This document shows positions 6,445-7,838 of a stretch of 7,838 nt of DNA, one piece after another. The notes under the pieces were generated by a model. That model searched no databases and was not told the origin of the DNA. It saw nothing but the letters and a program-made list of their open reading frames with translations. The position numbers were made by a program, and so were the translations under genes. This stretch comes from an uncultured Rhodobacter sp. (lineage in GTDB: Bacteria > Pseudomonadota > Alphaproteobacteria > Rhodobacterales > Rhodobacteraceae). The stretch is taken from positions 1 through 7,838 of the forward strand of contig CALGTJ010000550.1 in the NCBI GenBank assembly GCA_937901435.1, given 5' to 3'. The first letter of the stretch is position 1; each line of letters begins with the position of its first letter.

Positions 6445-7323
6445 ATGAATATCGATGCCATAAACACGTTCTTACTGCTATCTGAGACAGGTAATTTCAG
6501 CCGCGTCGCCGAGAGATCCAACCTCACACAGTCAACCGTCAGCTCGCGCATTAAAGTATTGGAAGACACGCTAAACGTAAAGCTATTTGAGCGTACCTCT
6601 TCAGGTGTTCTGCTAACCGATGCAGGTAAGAAATTCTATAAGTACGCTGCCTCGATGCGCCAGACATGGCAGCAAGGGCGTCAAGAAATGGCGCGATCCT
6701 CCAGCCCCAAACAAACGATTGGCGTCGGATTGCATATGACGATGTGGCGTCGGTTTATGCCTGATTGGCTGGTCTGGATGCAAGAACATCATCCCCACTT
6801 TGCCCTTCAAGTTGAGGCGGATTATTCTGAACGTCTGGTTGATTACGTCTCTCAAGGTGTCCTAGATCTTGCGATAACACACATGCCGTCAGGGTTACCC
6901 GGACTGGTCGTTGAGCCTTTTATGGAAGACGAGTTGATTATGGTCTCACGCATCGCGCGTGATTTCGGATCGTGTGATCCAGCCGACTACATATTTGTCG
7001 ATTGGAGCTATGGATACCGCGAAGAACATCAGGAAAAGCTACCAGAGTTCGCGACCTCGACTATTAACGTCGGATACGGAGAGATCGCCTTGGAGTATCT
7101 CTATGCCAGCGAGTGTTATTCCTACATGCCGCGTGCCTATGTTTCCGATGATCTCGCGGAAAACCGGCTGCATATCGTAAAGGACGCCCCTGTCCTCAAC
7201 CGGCCTTCCTACTTGGTTCATTCCAAGCATCCCAGAAATCCTCATGCGATCAACGTGGCTGTGGCAGGCCTGCGTGCCTTGAATGCGGGGCTTAAACAGG
7301 GGCATAATGCACAAGATCCTTAA
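6445..7323 (+). CDS. LysR-type transcriptional regulator
   Basis: This 292-residue LysR-family regulator has its N-terminal winged helix-turn-helix in the first 60 residues: the DNA-binding helices cover FSRVAERSNLTQSTVSSRIK (18-37), and LFERTSSGVLLTDAGKKF (47-64) forms the wing and linker start. A linker helix follows (about 62-85), then a periplasmic-binding-protein-like effector domain with GVGLHMTMW (93-101) and the typical VSQGVLDLAI (135-144). GGAG (6436-6439) lies 5 bases before the ATG. It follows the operon in the same direction after 47 bases, so it may be cotranscribed or have its own promoter. Divergent placement is more usual for the family, but the T-N11-A site at 153-167 makes it the likely operon regulator. 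The effector is unknown, probably the operon's substrate or an intermediate. Confidence 0.93.
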   Translation: MNIDAINTFLLLSETGNFSRVAERSNLTQSTVSSRIKVLEDTLNVKLFERTSSGVLLTDAGKKFYKYAASMRQTWQQGRQEMARSSSPKQTIGVGLHMTMWRRFMPDWLVWMQEHHPHFALQVEADYSERLVDYVSQGVLDLAITHMPSGLPGLVVEPFMEDELIMVSRIARDFGSCDPADYIFVDWSYGYREEHQEKLPEFATSTINVGYGEIALEYLYASECYSYMPRAYVSDDLAENRLHIVKDAPVLNRPSYLVHSKHPRNPHAINVAVAGLRALNAGLKQGHNAQDP

Positions 7324-7668
7324 ACATAAACAGCGCTGAAACTGGTATGTTCTTTCAAGAAAAGCGACGTCAATCATCGAGGGACGCGTATGATATGCGG
7401 TATATCTATATGATTAATCCACACCGACGCCATCTTAGCTGATTGAGCTCTCATGAACCCTGTCCAAGCCACACAGAAGCCGACATTCGCGACGTCGCAA
7501 CATGTATATGATACGGCTCACTGTCGACCATCTCTCCGGATGCACCCTGAAACGTACTTGGGCGCGGCCTCGAGCGTCCGCTTTCTTCAAGTTGCCCAAT
7601 TTAGTATGCGGGCGCAGCGAAGGTCCGCAATCCGCCCTTTACGTTGATCCTGATCAGTTGTCCTCACT
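7324..7668. other. Non-coding interval between LysR gene and integrase end
   Basis: This stretch of 345 bases contains no convincing gene, tRNA or terminator with a T-run. Small symmetric elements are present: GATAT-GCGGT-ATATC (7392-7406), a 10-base palindrome GCGACGTCGC (7489-7498), and TGATC-CT-GATCA (7645-7656). TATGATA occurs at 7389-7395 and 7507-7513. The left part (7380-7415) is AT-rich. The right part (about 7470-7640), with strings such as GTCCGCTTTC and GCAGCGAAGGTCCGCAATCCG, resembles GC-rich intergenic filler or decayed sequence I associate with alphaproteobacterial genomes; this is recollection, not a match. An open frame at 7453-7647 (64 codons) looks random. An att site for the adjacent recombinase could lie here. 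Confidence 0.6.
7392..7406. repeat. Short inverted repeat in AT-rich spacer
   Basis: GATAT (7392-7396) and ATATC (7402-7406) are a perfect inverted repeat around the 5-base loop GCGGT. No T-run follows, so it is not a typical terminator for the LysR gene. It could be a protein-binding site, for example for the neighbouring recombinase, or chance in an AT-rich patch. Confidence 0.2.
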
Positions 7669-7838
7669 CTAGCGATCTTCAAACTCATCTCGCGACAACT
7701 CATACCGCTTGCCCGTGAGCATCTCTTTTTTAAGACGCGGCGTGAGATGACTGTAATGGCGCTCAATCATCAAAATAGACGTACCCATTTGAACAGCCAG
7801 AGTATGTACGTCCATTCCATCATTTAGCAGTGAGAACG
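7669..7838 (-). CDS. Tyrosine recombinase (phage-type integrase), C-terminal part
   Basis: Reading the - strand inward from the window edge gives 55 residues and a TAG stop (7671-7669). The gene runs off the right edge, so only its 3' end is seen. The translation includes LLNDGMDVHTLAVQMGTS and then ILMIERHYSHLTPRLKKEML. ERHYSHL matches the catalytic tyrosine box of phage-type integrases, with the nucleophilic Tyr encoded at 7753-7755. The preceding G-M-D-V-H-T-L-A-x-Q-M-G-T-S segment is the usual helix before it. The other catalytic residues (Arg, Lys, His-x-x-Arg, His) would lie outside the window. The fragment ends normally rather than at a frameshift. It converges on the operon, and it suggests that an integrated element or its scar extends to the right. 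Confidence 0.85.
   Translation of the reverse strand, partial: FSLLNDGMDVHTLAVQMGTSILMIERHYSHLTPRLKKEMLTGKRYELSRDEFEDR

Noticed and set aside
7344..7365. Possible terminator (TTCT/AGAA type stem) after the LysR gene
   Set aside because: The stem is about 4 bp, AT-only in most pairs and not followed by a T-run.
7453..7647. 64-codon open frame after the LysR gene
   Set aside because: There is no ribosome binding site, no recognisable motif, and its composition is unlike the neighbouring genes; it most likely arises by chance in the spacer.
7644..7657. TTGATCCTGATCAG, 9 of 10 match to the FNR consensus
   Set aside because: It lies at the 3' end of the integrase gene with no gene start nearby to control, so a regulatory role is hard to support; it may be part of a symmetric element instead.
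1..7838. CRISPR arrays, tRNA or rRNA genes
   Set aside because: No regularly spaced repeats and no tRNA-like or rRNA-like segments were seen in either non-coding stretch.

Overview
The window looks like a chromosomal segment of an alphaproteobacterium, most likely Rhodobacterales (Roseobacter-type). The evidence is protein style: the RidA subtype, the PLP enzyme subtype and the integrase tail all resemble that group, and base composition is moderate. This assignment is an inference from recognised sequence patterns, not from a search.

Layout. Positions 1-249 are a non-coding control region. It holds two related ATCGAAA-type inverted repeats, one with LysR-type T-N11-A geometry, and a perfect FNR/CRP-family palindrome 44 bases before the first start codon. 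Positions 250-6397 are five tightly packed genes on the + strand, every junction overlapping by 4 or 8 bases: hyuA (hydantoinase/oxoprolinase subunit A), hyuB (subunit B), a PLP-dependent Cys/Met-metabolism lyase, a maleate-isomerase/Asp-Glu-racemase-family protein with two catalytic-type cysteines, and a RidA-family imine deaminase. After a 47-base gap with two competing small hairpins comes a LysR-type regulator (6445-7323) in the same direction. Positions 7324-7668 hold no convincing gene. At the right edge, on the - strand, is the C-terminal end of a tyrosine recombinase (7669 to beyond 7838), including its catalytic Tyr. It is too short for a standard ORF call but clear by motif.

How the genes may work together (inference). 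HyuAB is an ATP-dependent ring opener for cyclic amides (5-oxoproline, hydantoins, lactams or 2-oxothiazolidine-4-carboxylate) or a related carboxylase. The racemase/isomerase-fold protein could set the stereochemistry or the double bond of a substrate or product. The PLP enzyme would eliminate a sulfur or other leaving group from the freed amino acid. RidA would hydrolyse the reactive enamine/imine made by that elimination, giving a 2-oxo acid and ammonia. Together they look like a dedicated catabolic operon for an unidentified cyclic, possibly sulfur-containing, amino-acid derivative. The adjacent LysR protein probably controls it, with a possible oxygen- or NO-responsive FNR-type input. The set of genes is real; the substrate is not determined. 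The integrase tail suggests that a mobile-element boundary lies close to the operon's right side.
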